In this document: positions 27,587-38,083 of the stretch, piece after piece | How positions within the stretch are numbered: position 1 is the first letter of the stretch | Layout of the letters: the number at the start of each line of letters is the position of its first letter | The notes under the pieces: model-generated | What the model saw: only the letters and a program-made list of their open reading frames with translations | Told to the model about the DNA's origin: nothing | Database searches by the model: none | Program-made: the position numbers and the translations under genes | Source: Neorhizobium petrolearium | GTDB taxonomy: Bacteria; Pseudomonadota; Alphaproteobacteria; Rhizobiales; Rhizobiaceae | Assembly: GCF_017873175.1 (NCBI RefSeq) | Contig: NZ_JAGGJW010000008.1 | Span: forward strand, 62,001 to 126,000 | Length of the DNA stretch: 64,000 nt | Reading direction: 5' to 3'

Positions 27587-27604
27587 TCTTACGTTTACGT
27601 AAGA
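27587..27604. promoter_or_regulatory. 18-bp palindrome between zapE and mdh
   Basis: TCTTACG-TTTA-CGTAAGA is a perfect inverted repeat, 18 bp after the zapE stop, followed by ATTTTAT. It may be a weak terminator or an operator for the mdh-suc promoter region; the stem is A+T-rich and the T run is short, so the choice is open. Confidence 0.4.
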
Positions 27605-27618
27605 ATTTTATGATCTAA

Positions 27619-28707
<1,089 letters not shown>

Positions 28708-28743
28708 TGGGCGCGCTGAAATAATCGAAACAGGGATTGACCC

Positions 28744-29937
28744 ATGAATATCCATGAATATCAGGCCAAGGCTCTGCTGAAGAGCTACGGTGCGCCGGTG
28801 GCCCAGGGCGTGGCCATCCTGAAGGTTGAAGAGGCGGAAGCTGCTGCGAAGTCGCTTCCTGGCCCGCTTTACGTGGTGAAGAGCCAGATCCATGCGGGCG
28901 GTCGCGGCAAGGGCAAGTTCAAGGAACTCGGCCCGGAAGCCAAGGGGGGCGTGCGCCTTGCAAAGTCGATCGAAGAAGTGGTTGCCAATGTCAAGGAGAT
29001 GCTCGGCAACACGTTGGTGACCGCGCAGACCGGCGAAGCCGGCAAGCAAGTCAACCGCCTCTATATCGAGGATGGCGCCGACATCGCCCGTGAGCTCTAT
29101 TGCTCGCTGCTGGTCGATCGCTCGGTCGGCCGCGTGGCCTTCGTCGTCTCGACCGAAGGCGGCATGGACATCGAGGCCGTTGCCCACGATACGCCCGAGA
29201 AGATCCACACGATCGCCATCGATCCGGAAGCCGGGGTGACGGCTGCCGACGTCGCTGCGATCTCCAAGGCTCTCGAGCTTACCGGTGCTGCCGCCGAGGA
29301 CGCCAAGTCGCTCTTCCCGATCCTCTACAAGGCCTTCGACGAGAAGGACATGTCGCTTCTCGAAATCAACCCGCTGATCGTCATGAAGAACGGCCACCTG
29401 CGCGTGCTCGACGCCAAGGTTTCGTTCGACGGCAATGCGCTCTTCCGCCACGACGACATCAAGGCGCTGCGCGACGAGACAGAAGAAGACAGCAAGGAAA
29501 TCGAGGCCTCCAAGTGGGACCTCGCCTATGTGGCGCTTGACGGTAATATCGGCTGCATGGTCAACGGCGCAGGCCTCGCCATGGCGACGATGGACATCAT
29601 CAAGCTTTATGGCAAAGAGCCGGCGAACTTCTGCGACGTCGGCGGCGGCGCCGGCAAGGAGAAGGTCGCTGCGGCCTTCAAGATCATCACCGCGGACCCC
29701 AAGGTCGAAGGCATTCTCGTCAATATCTTCGGCGGCATCATGCGCTGCGACGTTATTGCCGAGGGCGTTGTCGCTGCCGTGCAGGAAGTCGGCCTGAAGG
29801 TTCCGCTCGTCGTGCGTCTGGAAGGCACCAATGTCGAGCTCGGCAAGAAAATCCTGAACGAGTCCGGTCTCGCGATCACTGCGGCTGACGATCTTGATGA
29901 CGCGGCGAAGAAGATCGTCGCGGCGATCGAAGCCTAA
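28744..29937 (+). CDS. sucC: Succinate-CoA ligase [ADP-forming] subunit beta
   Basis: Beta subunit of succinyl-CoA synthetase, substrate-level phosphorylation in the TCA cycle. Starts [22 protein letters not shown]; the ATP-grasp domain has [16 protein letters not shown], and the C-terminal CoA-ligase domain has [15 protein letters not shown], the signature of the family. Length is 397 aa, normal. AGGGA precedes the ATG; sucD follows by 19 bp. Confidence 0.98.
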   Translation: MNIHEYQAKALLKSYGAPVAQGVAILKVEEAEAAAKSLPGPLYVVKSQIHAGGRGKGKFKELGPEAKGGVRLAKSIEEVVANVKEMLGNTLVTAQTGEAGKQVNRLYIEDGADIARELYCSLLVDRSVGRVAFVVSTEGGMDIEAVAHDTPEKIHTIAIDPEAGVTAADVAAISKALELTGAAAEDAKSLFPILYKAFDEKDMSLLEINPLIVMKNGHLRVLDAKVSFDGNALFRHDDIKALRDETEEDSKEIEASKWDLAYVALDGNIGCMVNGAGLAMATMDIIKLYGKEPANFCDVGGGAGKEKVAAAFKIITADPKVEGILVNIFGGIMRCDVIAEGVVAAVQEVGLKVPLVVRLEGTNVELGKKILNESGLAITAADDLDDAAKKIVAAIEA

Positions 29938-29956
29938 CCTGGAAGGACCGCAACCA

Positions 29957-30862
29957 ATGTCTATTCTCGTCAACAAAGACACGAAGGTCATCGTCCAGGG
30001 CCTGACCGGCAAGACCGGTACCTTCCATACGGAACAGGCGCTCGCCTATTACGGCACCAAGATGGTGGGGGGCGTTCATCCCAAAAAGGGCGGGGAATCG
30101 TGGTCGTCCGGCGTCGACGGCACGTCGCTGCCGATCTTCACGTCCGTTGCTGAAGCCAAGGAAAAGACTGGCGCCGACGCGTCCGTCATCTACGTCCCGC
30201 CGGCGGGCGCCGCCGACGCGATCATCGAGGCGATCGAGGCCGAGATTCCGTTCATCACCTGCATCACCGAGGGTATCCCGGTCATGGACATGGTTCGCGT
30301 CAAGGCTCGCCTTGACCGGTCCAAATCCCGCCTGCTCGGCCCGAACTGCCCCGGCATCCTGACGCCGGAAGAGTGCAAGATCGGCATCATGCCGGGCTCC
30401 ATCTTCCGCAAGGGTTCGGTCGGTATTGTTTCGCGCTCCGGCACGCTGACCTACGAAGCGGTCTTCCAGACCTCGAACGAAGGCCTCGGCCAGACCACGG
30501 CCGTTGGCATCGGTGGCGACCCGGTCAAGGGCACCGAGTTCATCGACGTCTTGGAAATGTTCCTGGCTGATGACGCCACGCAGTCGATCATCATGATCGG
30601 CGAAATCGGCGGCTCGGCGGAAGAAGATGCGGCGCAGTTCCTCAAGGACGAAGCCAAGAAGGGCCGCAAGAAGCCGATGGCTGGCTTCATCGCCGGACGC
30701 ACGGCTCCGAAGGGCCGCACGATGGGCCATGCCGGTGCTGTCGTTTCCGGTGGCAAGGGCGACGCGGAATCGAAGATCGCGGCCATGGAATCGGCGGGTA
30801 TCAAGGTATCGCCGTCTCCGGCCCGCCTAGGTAAGACGCTGGTTGAAGTCCTCAAGGGCTGA
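29957..30862 (+). CDS. sucD: Succinate-CoA ligase subunit alpha
   Basis: Alpha subunit, 301 aa; binds CoA and carries the phospho-His. [19 protein letters not shown] is the CoA-binding domain; [18 protein letters not shown] is the ligase signature; [17 protein letters not shown] contains the active-site His. ATG 29957 ([15 protein letters not shown]) was chosen, with GGAAGGA upstream, rather than a longer frame overlapping sucC. A 12-bp stem hairpin separates it from sucA. Confidence 0.98.
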   Translation: MSILVNKDTKVIVQGLTGKTGTFHTEQALAYYGTKMVGGVHPKKGGESWSSGVDGTSLPIFTSVAEAKEKTGADASVIYVPPAGAADAIIEAIEAEIPFITCITEGIPVMDMVRVKARLDRSKSRLLGPNCPGILTPEECKIGIMPGSIFRKGSVGIVSRSGTLTYEAVFQTSNEGLGQTTAVGIGGDPVKGTEFIDVLEMFLADDATQSIIMIGEIGGSAEEDAAQFLKDEAKKGRKKPMAGFIAGRTAPKGRTMGHAGAVVSGGKGDAESKIAAMESAGIKVSPSPARLGKTLVEVLKG

Positions 30863-30882
30863 CGCCACATAAGGGCAAGCTT

Positions 30883-30917
30883 CGGGCAGGCGAAAAGGAA
30901 CATGGTTCGCCTGCCCG
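30883..30917 (+). promoter_or_regulatory. Strong hairpin between sucD and sucA
   Basis: CGGGCAGGCGAA pairs perfectly with TTCGCCTGCCCG across an 11-nt loop. No run of T follows (TATTTCGCG), so it is more likely an mRNA-stability or processing element, or a leaky attenuator, than a full terminator. Confidence 0.7.
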
Positions 30918-31014
30918 TATTTCGCGTAAAGCGCGCGTGACATTCCGCATCTGCGGTCTATGTCACACCATGAATGAAAGCGGCGGCCGACGCTCTTCGG
31001 CCCTCAATTACGGC

Positions 31015-31044
31015 AGGAGGCGGGCGCGGCGCCCGCAAGAAACC
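31015..31044 (+). promoter_or_regulatory. Shine-Dalgarno of sucA separated from the start by a hairpin
   Basis: AGGAGG (31015-31020) is 24 nt before the sucA ATG, too far for normal use. The spacer folds as GCGGGCG-CGG-CGCCCGC (31020-31036), a perfect 7-bp stem. Folding would leave AGGAG separated from ATG by only 8 unpaired nt, an optimal spacing. Confidence 0.55.
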
Positions 31045-34041
31045 ATGGCACGGCAAGAAGCCAACGAGCAATTTCTCATCACCTCTTTCCTGGACGGTCA
31101 GAACGCAACCTATATCGAGCAGCTTCATGCCCGGTATGAGGATGATCCGAATTCGGTTGCACCGGAATGGCAGGCTTTCTTCAAGGCGCTTGCCGACAAT
31201 CCGGACGATGTGAAGAAAGCGGCAAACGGAGCTTCCTGGCAGCGCAAGAACTGGCCGATCGTCGCCAATGGCGAACTGGTCTCAGCGCTCGACGGCAACT
31301 GGCCCGTTGTCGAAAAGGCGATCGAAAAAAAGGTCCAGGCGAAGGCCGAAGCCTCTGCCGCTGCCTCCGGCAAGCCGATCGATCCCGCCGCTGTCCTGCA
31401 GGCGACCCGCGACAGCGTGCGTGCCATCATGATGATCCGCGCCTACCGCATGCGGGGCCACCTGCATGCCAAGCTCGATCCGCTCGGTCTTGCAGCTCCG
31501 GTCGAGGATTATAACGAGCTTTCGCCGACGGCCTACGGTTTCACGGAAGCCGATTACGACCGCAAGATCTTTATCGACAACGTGCTCGGCCTCGAATACG
31601 CGAGCATTCGCGAGATGATCGAGATTCTGGAGCGCACCTATTGCTCGACGATCGGCGTGGAGTTCATGCACATCTCCAACCCGGAGGAGAAGCAGTGGAT
31701 TCAGGAGCGCATCGAGGGCCCGGACAAGGGCGTTGAATTTACTCAAAACGGCAAGAAGGCGATCCTGCAGAAGTTGGTCGAGGCGGAAGGCTACGAGCAG
31801 TTCCTCGATGTCAGGTTCAAGGGTACGAAGCGTTTCGGTCTCGATGGCGGTGAATCGCTCATCCCGGCACTGGAGCAGATCATCAAGCGCGGTGGCCAGG
31901 AAGGGCTCGAGGAAGTCGTTCTCGGCATGGCGCATCGCGGCCGCCTCAACGTGCTGACCAATGTCATGGGCAAGCCGCACCGCGCCGTCTTCCACGAGTT
32001 CAAGGGCGGTTCCTTCAAGCCGGACGAGGTCGAAGGCTCGGGCGACGTTAAATACCACCTCGGCGCTTCCTCGGATCGTGAGTTCGACGGCAACAAGGTG
32101 CACCTGTCGCTGACGGCCAATCCGTCGCATCTGGAAATCGTCAACCCGGTCGTCATGGGCAAGGCCCGCGCCAAGCAGGACATGCTCGCCAAGGTTTGGG
32201 AAGGCGATATCATCCCGCTGCGCGAGCGCGCCAAAGTTCTGCCGCTGCTGTTGCACGGCGACGCGGCCTTTGCGGGCCAGGGCGTAGTTGCCGAAGTGCT
32301 CGGCCTTTCCGGCCTACGCGGCCATCGCGTCGCCGGCACGATGCATTTCATCATCAACAACCAGATCGGCTTCACCACCAATCCGGCCTTCTCGCGCTCG
32401 TCGCCCTATCCGTCGGATGTTGCCAAGATGATCGAGGCGCCGATCTTCCACGTCAACGGCGACGATCCGGAAGCGGTGGTCTATGCGGCAAAGATCGCGA
32501 CCGAATTCCGGATGAAGTTCCACAAGCCGGTCGTGATCGACATGTTCTGCTATCGCCGCTTCGGCCATAACGAAGGCGACGAGCCGGCGTTCACGCAGCC
32601 GAAGATGTACAAGGTCATCCGCGGCCACAAGACGGTGTCCCAGCTTTATGCCGACCGCCTGATTGCCGAAGGCCTCGTGACCGAGGGCGAATTCGAGAAG
32701 ATGAAGGCTGATTGGCGCGCGCATCTGGAGGCCGAGTTCGAGGCCGGCCAGAGCTACAAGCCGAACAAGGCCGACTGGCTGGATGGCCAATGGTCCGGCC
32801 TGCGCTCGGCCGACAATGCCGACGAGCAGCGTCGCGGCAAGACGGCCGTGCCCATGAAGCAGTTGAAGGAGATCGGACGCAAGCTTTCGACGATCCCGGA
32901 AGGCTTCAACGCGCATCGCACCATCCGCCGCTTCATGGAAAACCGTGCGCAGATGGTCGAAACCGGCGAAGGGATCGACTGGGCGATGGCCGAGGCTTTG
33001 GCGTTCGGTTCGCTCGCAACGGAAGGCACGAAGATCCGCCTCTCCGGCCAGGATTGCGAACGCGGCACGTTCTCGCAGCGCCATTCGGTCCTCTACGATC
33101 AGGATACCGAGGACCGCTATATCCCGCTTGCCAACCTGTCGCCCACACAGGCCCGCTACGAAGTCATCAACTCCATGCTCTCGGAAGAGGCAGTGCTGGG
33201 CTTCGAATACGGTTATTCGCTGGCTCGTCCGAATGCCTTGACGCTCTGGGAAGCCCAGTTCGGCGACTTCGCCAATGGTGCGCAGGTCGTGTTCGACCAG
33301 TTCATCTCGTCGGGCGAACGCAAGTGGCTCCGCATGTCCGGTCTCGTCTGCCTGCTGCCGCACGGTTACGAAGGCCAGGGGCCTGAACACTCGTCGGCCC
33401 GCCTTGAGCGCTGGCTGCAGATGTGCGCGGAAGACAACATGCAGGTCGCCAACTGCACCACGCCGGCCAACTACTTCCATATCCTGCGCCGGCAGGTGAA
33501 GCGCGATTTCCGCAAGCCGTTGATCCTGATGACGCCGAAGTCTCTCCTGCGTCACAAGCGGGCGACCTCGGCACTTGCCGAAATGGCGGGTGAATCCTCT
33601 TTCCATCGCCTGCTTTGGGACGATGCGGAGGTCATCAAGGACGGTCCGATCAAGCTGCAGAAGGATTCGAAGATCCGTCGTGTCGTTCTCTGCACCGGCA
33701 AGGTCTATTATGATCTTCTGGAAGAGCGCGAAAAGCGCGGCATCGACGACATCTACCTGCTGCGCATCGAACAGCTCTATCCGTTCCCGGCCAAGGCGCT
33801 CATCAACGAGCTTTCCCGCTTCCGTAACGCGGAAATGGTCTGGTGCCAGGAAGAGCCGAAGAACATGGGCGCCTGGGCCTTCATCGATCCATACCTGGAA
33901 TGGGTGCTCGCCCATATCGATGCGAAGTATCAGCGGGTCCGCTATACCGGCCGGCCGGCTGCGGCTTCGCCCGCGACAGGCCAGATGTCCAAACATCTGG
34001 CGCAGCTCGAGGCCTTCCTCGAAGACGCGCTCGGCGGCTGA
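31045..34041 (+). CDS. sucA: 2-oxoglutarate dehydrogenase E1 component
   Basis: Thiamine-diphosphate-dependent decarboxylase of the 2-oxoglutarate dehydrogenase complex, 998 aa. The N-terminal E1 motif FLDGQNATYIEQLHARYEDDP is followed by RMRGHLHAKLDPL, the ThDP region (LHGDAAFAGQGVVAE, then FIINNQIGFTTNP) and the transketolase-like C-terminal domain (QRHSVLYDQ, LPHGYEGQGPEHSSARLERWLQ). ATG 31045 (MARQEANEQF) is the usual rhizobial start; the in-frame extension upstream lacks a ribosome site. sucB follows by 58 bp. Confidence 0.97.
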   Translation: MARQEANEQFLITSFLDGQNATYIEQLHARYEDDPNSVAPEWQAFFKALADNPDDVKKAANGASWQRKNWPIVANGELVSALDGNWPVVEKAIEKKVQAKAEASAAASGKPIDPAAVLQATRDSVRAIMMIRAYRMRGHLHAKLDPLGLAAPVEDYNELSPTAYGFTEADYDRKIFIDNVLGLEYASIREMIEILERTYCSTIGVEFMHISNPEEKQWIQERIEGPDKGVEFTQNGKKAILQKLVEAEGYEQFLDVRFKGTKRFGLDGGESLIPALEQIIKRGGQEGLEEVVLGMAHRGRLNVLTNVMGKPHRAVFHEFKGGSFKPDEVEGSGDVKYHLGASSDREFDGNKVHLSLTANPSHLEIVNPVVMGKARAKQDMLAKVWEGDIIPLRERAKVLPLLLHGDAAFAGQGVVAEVLGLSGLRGHRVAGTMHFIINNQIGFTTNPAFSRSSPYPSDVAKMIEAPIFHVNGDDPEAVVYAAKIATEFRMKFHKPVVIDMFCYRRFGHNEGDEPAFTQPKMYKVIRGHKTVSQLYADRLIAEGLVTEGEFEKMKADWRAHLEAEFEAGQSYKPNKADWLDGQWSGLRSADNADEQRRGKTAVPMKQLKEIGRKLSTIPEGFNAHRTIRRFMENRAQMVETGEGIDWAMAEALAFGSLATEGTKIRLSGQDCERGTFSQRHSVLYDQDTEDRYIPLANLSPTQARYEVINSMLSEEAVLGFEYGYSLARPNALTLWEAQFGDFANGAQVVFDQFISSGERKWLRMSGLVCLLPHGYEGQGPEHSSARLERWLQMCAEDNMQVANCTTPANYFHILRRQVKRDFRKPLILMTPKSLLRHKRATSALAEMAGESSFHRLLWDDAEVIKDGPIKLQKDSKIRRVVLCTGKVYYDLLEEREKRGIDDIYLLRIEQLYPFPAKALINELSRFRNAEMVWCQEEPKNMGAWAFIDPYLEWVLAHIDAKYQRVRYTGRPAAASPATGQMSKHLAQLEAFLEDALGG

Positions 34042-34099
34042 GACATCAGCCGCCTTTCCATCCTTTCAAAAACACATCTGACAAACACGGAAACAGATC

Positions 34100-35332
34100 A
34101 TGGCCACCGAAATCCGCGTCCCCACCCTCGGCGAATCCGTCAGCGAGGCGACCGTCGGCACCTGGTTCAAGAAAGTCGGCGATACGGTCAAGGCCGATGA
34201 ACCGCTCCTTGAGCTCGAAACGGACAAGGTGACCGTCGAAGTGCCGTCGCCGGCAGCCGGCGTGCTTTCCGAGATCGTTGCCAACAATGGCGAGACCGTC
34301 GGTCTCGGCGCGCTGCTCGGCCAGATTGCCGAAGGTGGTGCAGGCGTTGCGGCTGCCGCACCGGCCGCCAAGCCCACTGAGGCCGCTCCGGCCAAGGTTG
34401 CCGAGCCGGCTGCGGCTGCTCCCGCGGCAGCCTCGGCACCGGCTGCCGCCGCGTCCTCCATGCCGCCGGCGCCGGCTGCCGCCAAGATCGCTGCGGACAA
34501 CAACATTTCCACCGCCGATATCGAAGGCTCGGGCAAGCGTGGCCAGGTGCTGAAGGGTGATGTGATCGCAGCCGTCGCCAAGGGCATTTCCGCACCGGCT
34601 GCGCCGCGTCCGGTTTCCTCGGCCGACGATGCCGCCCGCGAAGAGCGAGTGAAGATGACGCGCCTGCGCCAGACGATCGCCCGCCGCCTCAAGGATGCGC
34701 AGAACACCGCCGCCATGCTGACCACCTATAACGAGGTGGACATGAAGGCCGTCATGGATCTGCGCAACAAGTACAAGGACATCTTCGAGAAGAAGCACGG
34801 TGTGAAGCTCGGCTTCATGGGTTTCTTCACCAAGGCGGTCACCCATGCGCTGAAGGAACTGCCGGCCGTCAACGCCGAGATCGACGGTACCGACATCATC
34901 TACAAGAACTACTGCCATATCGGCGTCGCGGTCGGCACCGACAAGGGCCTCGTCGTTCCGGTCGTGCGCGATGCCGACCAGATGTCGATCGCCGAGATCG
35001 AAAAGGATATCGGCCGCCTCGGCAAGCTTGCTCGTGACGGCGCGTTGTCGATGGCCGACATGCAGGGCGGCACGTTCACGATCTCCAACGGCGGCGTCTA
35101 TGGCTCGCTGATGTCCTCGCCGATCCTCAACGCGCCGCAATCGGGCATCCTCGGCATGCACAAGATCCAGGAGCGTCCGGTCGTCATCGGCGGCCAGATC
35201 GTCATCCGTCCGATGATGTATCTGGCGCTCTCGTACGATCACCGCATGGTAGACGGCAAGGAAGCCGTGACCTTCCTGGTCCGTGTGAAGGAGAGCCTGG
35301 AAGATCCGGAACGCCTGGTTCTCGATCTCTAA
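34100..35332 (+). CDS. sucB: Dihydrolipoyllysine-residue succinyltransferase (E2)
   Basis: E2 core of the 2-oxoglutarate dehydrogenase complex, 410 aa. The lipoyl domain (1-76) carries Lys43 in [13 protein letters not shown]; an Ala/Pro-rich linker (about 80-130) leads to the E3-binding domain ([22 protein letters not shown]) and the catalytic domain with the active-site His in [16 protein letters not shown]. Length and order are normal. A MAPEG-family gene follows by 12 bp. Confidence 0.98.
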   Translation: MATEIRVPTLGESVSEATVGTWFKKVGDTVKADEPLLELETDKVTVEVPSPAAGVLSEIVANNGETVGLGALLGQIAEGGAGVAAAAPAAKPTEAAPAKVAEPAAAAPAAASAPAAAASSMPPAPAAAKIAADNNISTADIEGSGKRGQVLKGDVIAAVAKGISAPAAPRPVSSADDAAREERVKMTRLRQTIARRLKDAQNTAAMLTTYNEVDMKAVMDLRNKYKDIFEKKHGVKLGFMGFFTKAVTHALKELPAVNAEIDGTDIIYKNYCHIGVAVGTDKGLVVPVVRDADQMSIAEIEKDIGRLGKLARDGALSMADMQGGTFTISNGGVYGSLMSSPILNAPQSGILGMHKIQERPVVIGGQIVIRPMMYLALSYDHRMVDGKEAVTFLVRVKESLEDPERLVLDL

Positions 35333-35344
35333 GACGGGATTGCA

Positions 35345-35764
35345 ATGATGGAAGCGCTCGGGGTTACCGCAACGCCTTACATGACGCTGCTGGCCCTGAG
35401 CGTGATCCTGCTCGTTGTCCACATCTCGGTTCAGGCCGTGCTATCGACCCGCGAACTCGGCCGCGACTGGAACGCGGGGCCGCGGGATGAAGGACTGGAG
35501 CCGAAAGGCAAGTTCGTTGGCCGTGCTGCGCGGGCGTCGAAGAATTTTCAGGAGACCTATCCGGCCTTTATCGGGCTTTTGCTCGGAGTCGCCTTTGCGG
35601 GTGACGATGCCTCGGGTTTGGGACTGATCGGTGGCTGGATCTGGTTCATCGCCCGCCTCATCTATCTGCCGCTCTATCTGGCAGGCATCCCGTATTTTCG
35701 GTCGTTCGCCTGGCTGATCGGTCTCGCCGGACTTGTCGCCATGATGATCGCACTGTTCCGGTGA
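35345..35764 (+). CDS. MAPEG family membrane protein
   Basis: 139-aa integral membrane protein with about four hydrophobic segments (10-32, 72-88, 95-110, 117-137). The motif FVGRAARASKNFQETYPAFIGLLL is the MAPEG signature (R-A-x-x-N-x-x-E). Eukaryotic MAPEG proteins act on glutathione or eicosanoids; bacterial members of this size are uncharacterised. ATG 35348 is an alternative start. It lies between sucB and lpdA and its stop overlaps the next start (GTGA). Confidence 0.88.
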   Translation: MMEALGVTATPYMTLLALSVILLVVHISVQAVLSTRELGRDWNAGPRDEGLEPKGKFVGRAARASKNFQETYPAFIGLLLGVAFAGDDASGLGLIGGWIWFIARLIYLPLYLAGIPYFRSFAWLIGLAGLVAMMIALFR

Positions 35765-36273
35765 ATGCGATGAAAGCACCCTTCAAGACATGGCTTGTTT
35801 CGCTCTGCCTGCTGCCGGGAATGGCGGAGGCCCAAGAACGATGCGCAATCGAGAAGGCGGTGTTCACCGAGGCGGAAGCCGGGACGACACTTTCGTTCAG
35901 GCCGGTGGGCTCGGATGCGGCGGCTGTCAGCCATCTGTTTACGATCACCGGGGGCAAGTTGAAACTCGACGGCCACATCATGTACGACGAGGAAACGCGC
36001 CGCCCGGGCGGCATGGTAATGAACAACTGCCCTGAGGGCGATGCGACGGGAACGGAGCTCAGGGCTTGTACGATCTGGACAGGCGTCCCCTATGTCCTTG
36101 ATGTGGCAACCGGCCATATCGACATATTGGGACCGGAAGGAAGCGAGGCTCCGGACGCGATCCTGATGCCGGGGTTTGGCCCTGCGATCCGCCATTCGGC
36201 GCTGTGGGACAAGAGCGGTCTCGGGCAAGTCCCCTGGGACCTTTATGAATTCAAGGAATGCAGGGCGGCGTGA
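35761..36273 (+). CDS. Hypothetical secreted protein in the suc operon
   Basis: 170-aa protein I cannot assign to a family. A signal peptide (about 1-24, cleavage near MAEAQ-E) precedes a mature domain with four Cys (ERCAIEKA, NNCPEGD, RACTIWT, KECRAA), suggesting two disulfides in the periplasm. GTG 35761 overlaps the MAPEG stop; ATG 35770 (MKAPFKTW) is equally plausible. The tight coupling to the MAPEG gene suggests that the pair is co-translated. Confidence 0.72.
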   Translation: MNAMKAPFKTWLVSLCLLPGMAEAQERCAIEKAVFTEAEAGTTLSFRPVGSDAAAVSHLFTITGGKLKLDGHIMYDEETRRPGGMVMNNCPEGDATGTELRACTIWTGVPYVLDVATGHIDILGPEGSEAPDAILMPGFGPAIRHSALWDKSGLGQVPWDLYEFKECRAA

Positions 36274-36312
36274 GCTTTGCTCCTCCCCGGGTTATCAAGA
36301 GAAGGATTTGTG

Positions 36313-37719
36313 ATGGCTTATGATCTCGTCGTAATCGGTAGCGGCCCCGGTGGTTATGTGTGCGCCGTCAAGGCGGCCCAGCTCGGCCTCAAGGTCGCGG
36401 TCGTCGAAAAGCGCGCCACCTATGGCGGGACCTGCCTCAACATCGGCTGCATTCCCTCCAAGGCACTGCTGCATGCTTCCGAAATGTTCCATCACGCGGC
36501 CCACGGCATGGATGCACTCGGCGTTGAGGTTTCTGCCCCTAAGCTGAACCTCGAAAAGATGATGGCGCACAAGGACGCCACGGTGAAATCCAACGTCGAT
36601 GGCGTTTCCTTCCTGTTCAAGAAGAACAAGATCGACGGATTCCAGGGGACGGGCAAAATCGTCTCCGCCGGCAAGGTTTCGGTGACCGGCGAGGACGGCA
36701 AGGTCCAGGAATTGGAGACGAAGAGCATCGTCGTCGCTACCGGTTCCGACGTCGCCGGCATTCCGGGCGTCAATGTCGAGATCGATGAAAAGGTGATCAT
36801 CTCCTCGACCGGCGGCATTGCGCTTGAAAAGGTGCCGGAGCAGTTGATCGTGGTCGGCGGCGGCGTCATCGGCATGGAACTCGGTTCGGTCTGGTCGCGC
36901 CTTGGCGCCAAGGTCACCGTCGTGGAATATCTCGACAAGCTGCTCGGCGGTATGGACGGCGAAGCCGCAAAGCAGTTCCAGCGCATGATGGTCAAGCAGG
37001 GCATGGATATTCGCACCGAGGCCAAGGTTACCGGTGTCGAAAAGACTGCCAAGGGCGCCAAGGTCACCTACGAGCCGGTCAAGGGCGGCGAAGCCCAGAC
37101 GCTGGAGGCGGACGTCGTGCTGATCGCTACCGGCCGCAAGCCTTACACGGCGGGTCTTGGTCTCGAGGAGGTCGGCGTCAAGCTGGACAACCGCGGCCGC
37201 GTCGAGATCGACGATCATTTCAAGACCAATGTCGACGGCATCTATGCCATTGGTGACGTCGTTCGCGGCCCGATGCTGGCCCACAAGGCGGAAGACGAGG
37301 GCGTGGCGCTTGCCGAAATTCTTGCCGGCCAGCACGGCCATGTGAACTACGACGTCATCCCGGGTGTCGTCTATACACAGCCGGAAGTGGCTTCCGTCGG
37401 CAAGACGGAAGAGGAATTGAAGGCGGCGGGCATCGCCTACAAGGTCGGCAAGTTCCCCTTCACGGCGAACGGCCGCGCCCGCGCGATGCTGGCAACCGAT
37501 GGTTTCGTGAAGATCCTGGCCGACAAGGAGACCGATCGCGTGCTCGGCGGTCATATCGTCGGCTTCGGCGCCGGCGAGATGATCCACGAAATCGCCGTGC
37601 TGATGGAGTTCGGCGGATCGTCGGAAGATCTCGGCCGCACCTGCCACGCACACCCGACCATGTCGGAAGCGGTCAAGGAAGCGGCACTCGGCACCTTCTT
37701 CAAGCCGATCCACATGTAG
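36313..37719 (+). CDS. lpdA: Dihydrolipoyl dehydrogenase (E3)
   Basis: FAD enzyme that reoxidises the lipoyl arm and makes NADH, 468 aa. FAD site VIGSGPGGYVCAVKAAQLG; redox-active Cys41 and Cys46 in GGTCLNIGCIPSKAL; NAD site VVGGGVIGMELGSVW; C-terminal catalytic His in CHAHPTMSEAVKEA. ATG 36313 (MAYDLVVIG) was chosen over a frame extension. It ends the TCA gene run and has a very strong terminator downstream. Confidence 0.98.
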   Translation: MAYDLVVIGSGPGGYVCAVKAAQLGLKVAVVEKRATYGGTCLNIGCIPSKALLHASEMFHHAAHGMDALGVEVSAPKLNLEKMMAHKDATVKSNVDGVSFLFKKNKIDGFQGTGKIVSAGKVSVTGEDGKVQELETKSIVVATGSDVAGIPGVNVEIDEKVIISSTGGIALEKVPEQLIVVGGGVIGMELGSVWSRLGAKVTVVEYLDKLLGGMDGEAAKQFQRMMVKQGMDIRTEAKVTGVEKTAKGAKVTYEPVKGGEAQTLEADVVLIATGRKPYTAGLGLEEVGVKLDNRGRVEIDDHFKTNVDGIYAIGDVVRGPMLAHKAEDEGVALAEILAGQHGHVNYDVIPGVVYTQPEVASVGKTEEELKAAGIAYKVGKFPFTANGRARAMLATDGFVKILADKETDRVLGGHIVGFGAGEMIHEIAVLMEFGGSSEDLGRTCHAHPTMSEAVKEAALGTFFKPIHM

Positions 37720-37743
37720 AAAATGCCAGAGATAGAACGTTCA

Positions 37744-37783
37744 GAAGCCGCGGGATGGAAGCATCCCGCGGCTTCTGCTTTTT
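37744..37783 (+). terminator. Intrinsic terminator after lpdA
   Basis: A perfect 14-bp stem, GAAGCCGCGGGATG / CATCCCGCGGCTTC, with a GAAG loop is followed by TGC and five T. It is the strongest terminator in the window and marks the end of the TCA gene block. Confidence 0.95.
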
Positions 37784-38083
37784 GGCTTGGATTGCTTGCG
37801 CATATTGCCGCAAGGCCTGCTCACCTCATCCTGATCTGTGTCAAAAAATTAGCGGGATTCTAGCCGAAAACCGCTCACACTTTCAGGCATCCCACTCTGG
37901 TTTCATCGATGCTGGTCGGTATGGGAAACCGGCTGTCTTGCTCCGGCACTCGTTCGTAGAGACCAGCTTTTTGCGGAACAGCAAATCCAGGATTAAATCT
38001 CTGTCATCTTGCAGATCGTCGCTTGTAGGCAGAGCTGCGGCTCCTATAGTTTCTATCGATAAGATATTGAAAAGGTATAAAAA
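37784..38083. other. Intergenic region lpdA - cytochrome b561
   Basis: About 300 bp without a credible gene. It holds a short inverted repeat (CTTGCG-N8-CGCAAG), a decayed copy of the rhizobial palindromic element, and an A+T-richer stretch before the cytochrome gene that includes TATCGATA and presumably its promoter. Open frames here have no ribosome site and no recognisable protein similarity. Confidence 0.7.
37854..37893. repeat. Rhizobial intergenic palindromic element, decayed copy 2
   Basis: The core CCGAAAACCGCT-CACACTTT matches copy 1 at 19034-19055 with one deletion; the outer arms here are GGGAT / ATCCC, and the right inner arm has changed from TTTTCGG to TTTCAGG, so the hairpin is weakened. 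Confidence 0.65.

Noticed and set aside
30937-31044. N-terminal extension of SucA by 36 residues
   Set aside because: Arg-rich and unlike E1 N-termini, lacks a ribosome site, and would cover the AGGAGG and hairpin.
32314-33996. 560-aa minus-strand open frame opposite sucA
   Set aside because: Shadow frame; its composition (His/Arg/Leu/Asp-rich) is that of reversed coding DNA.
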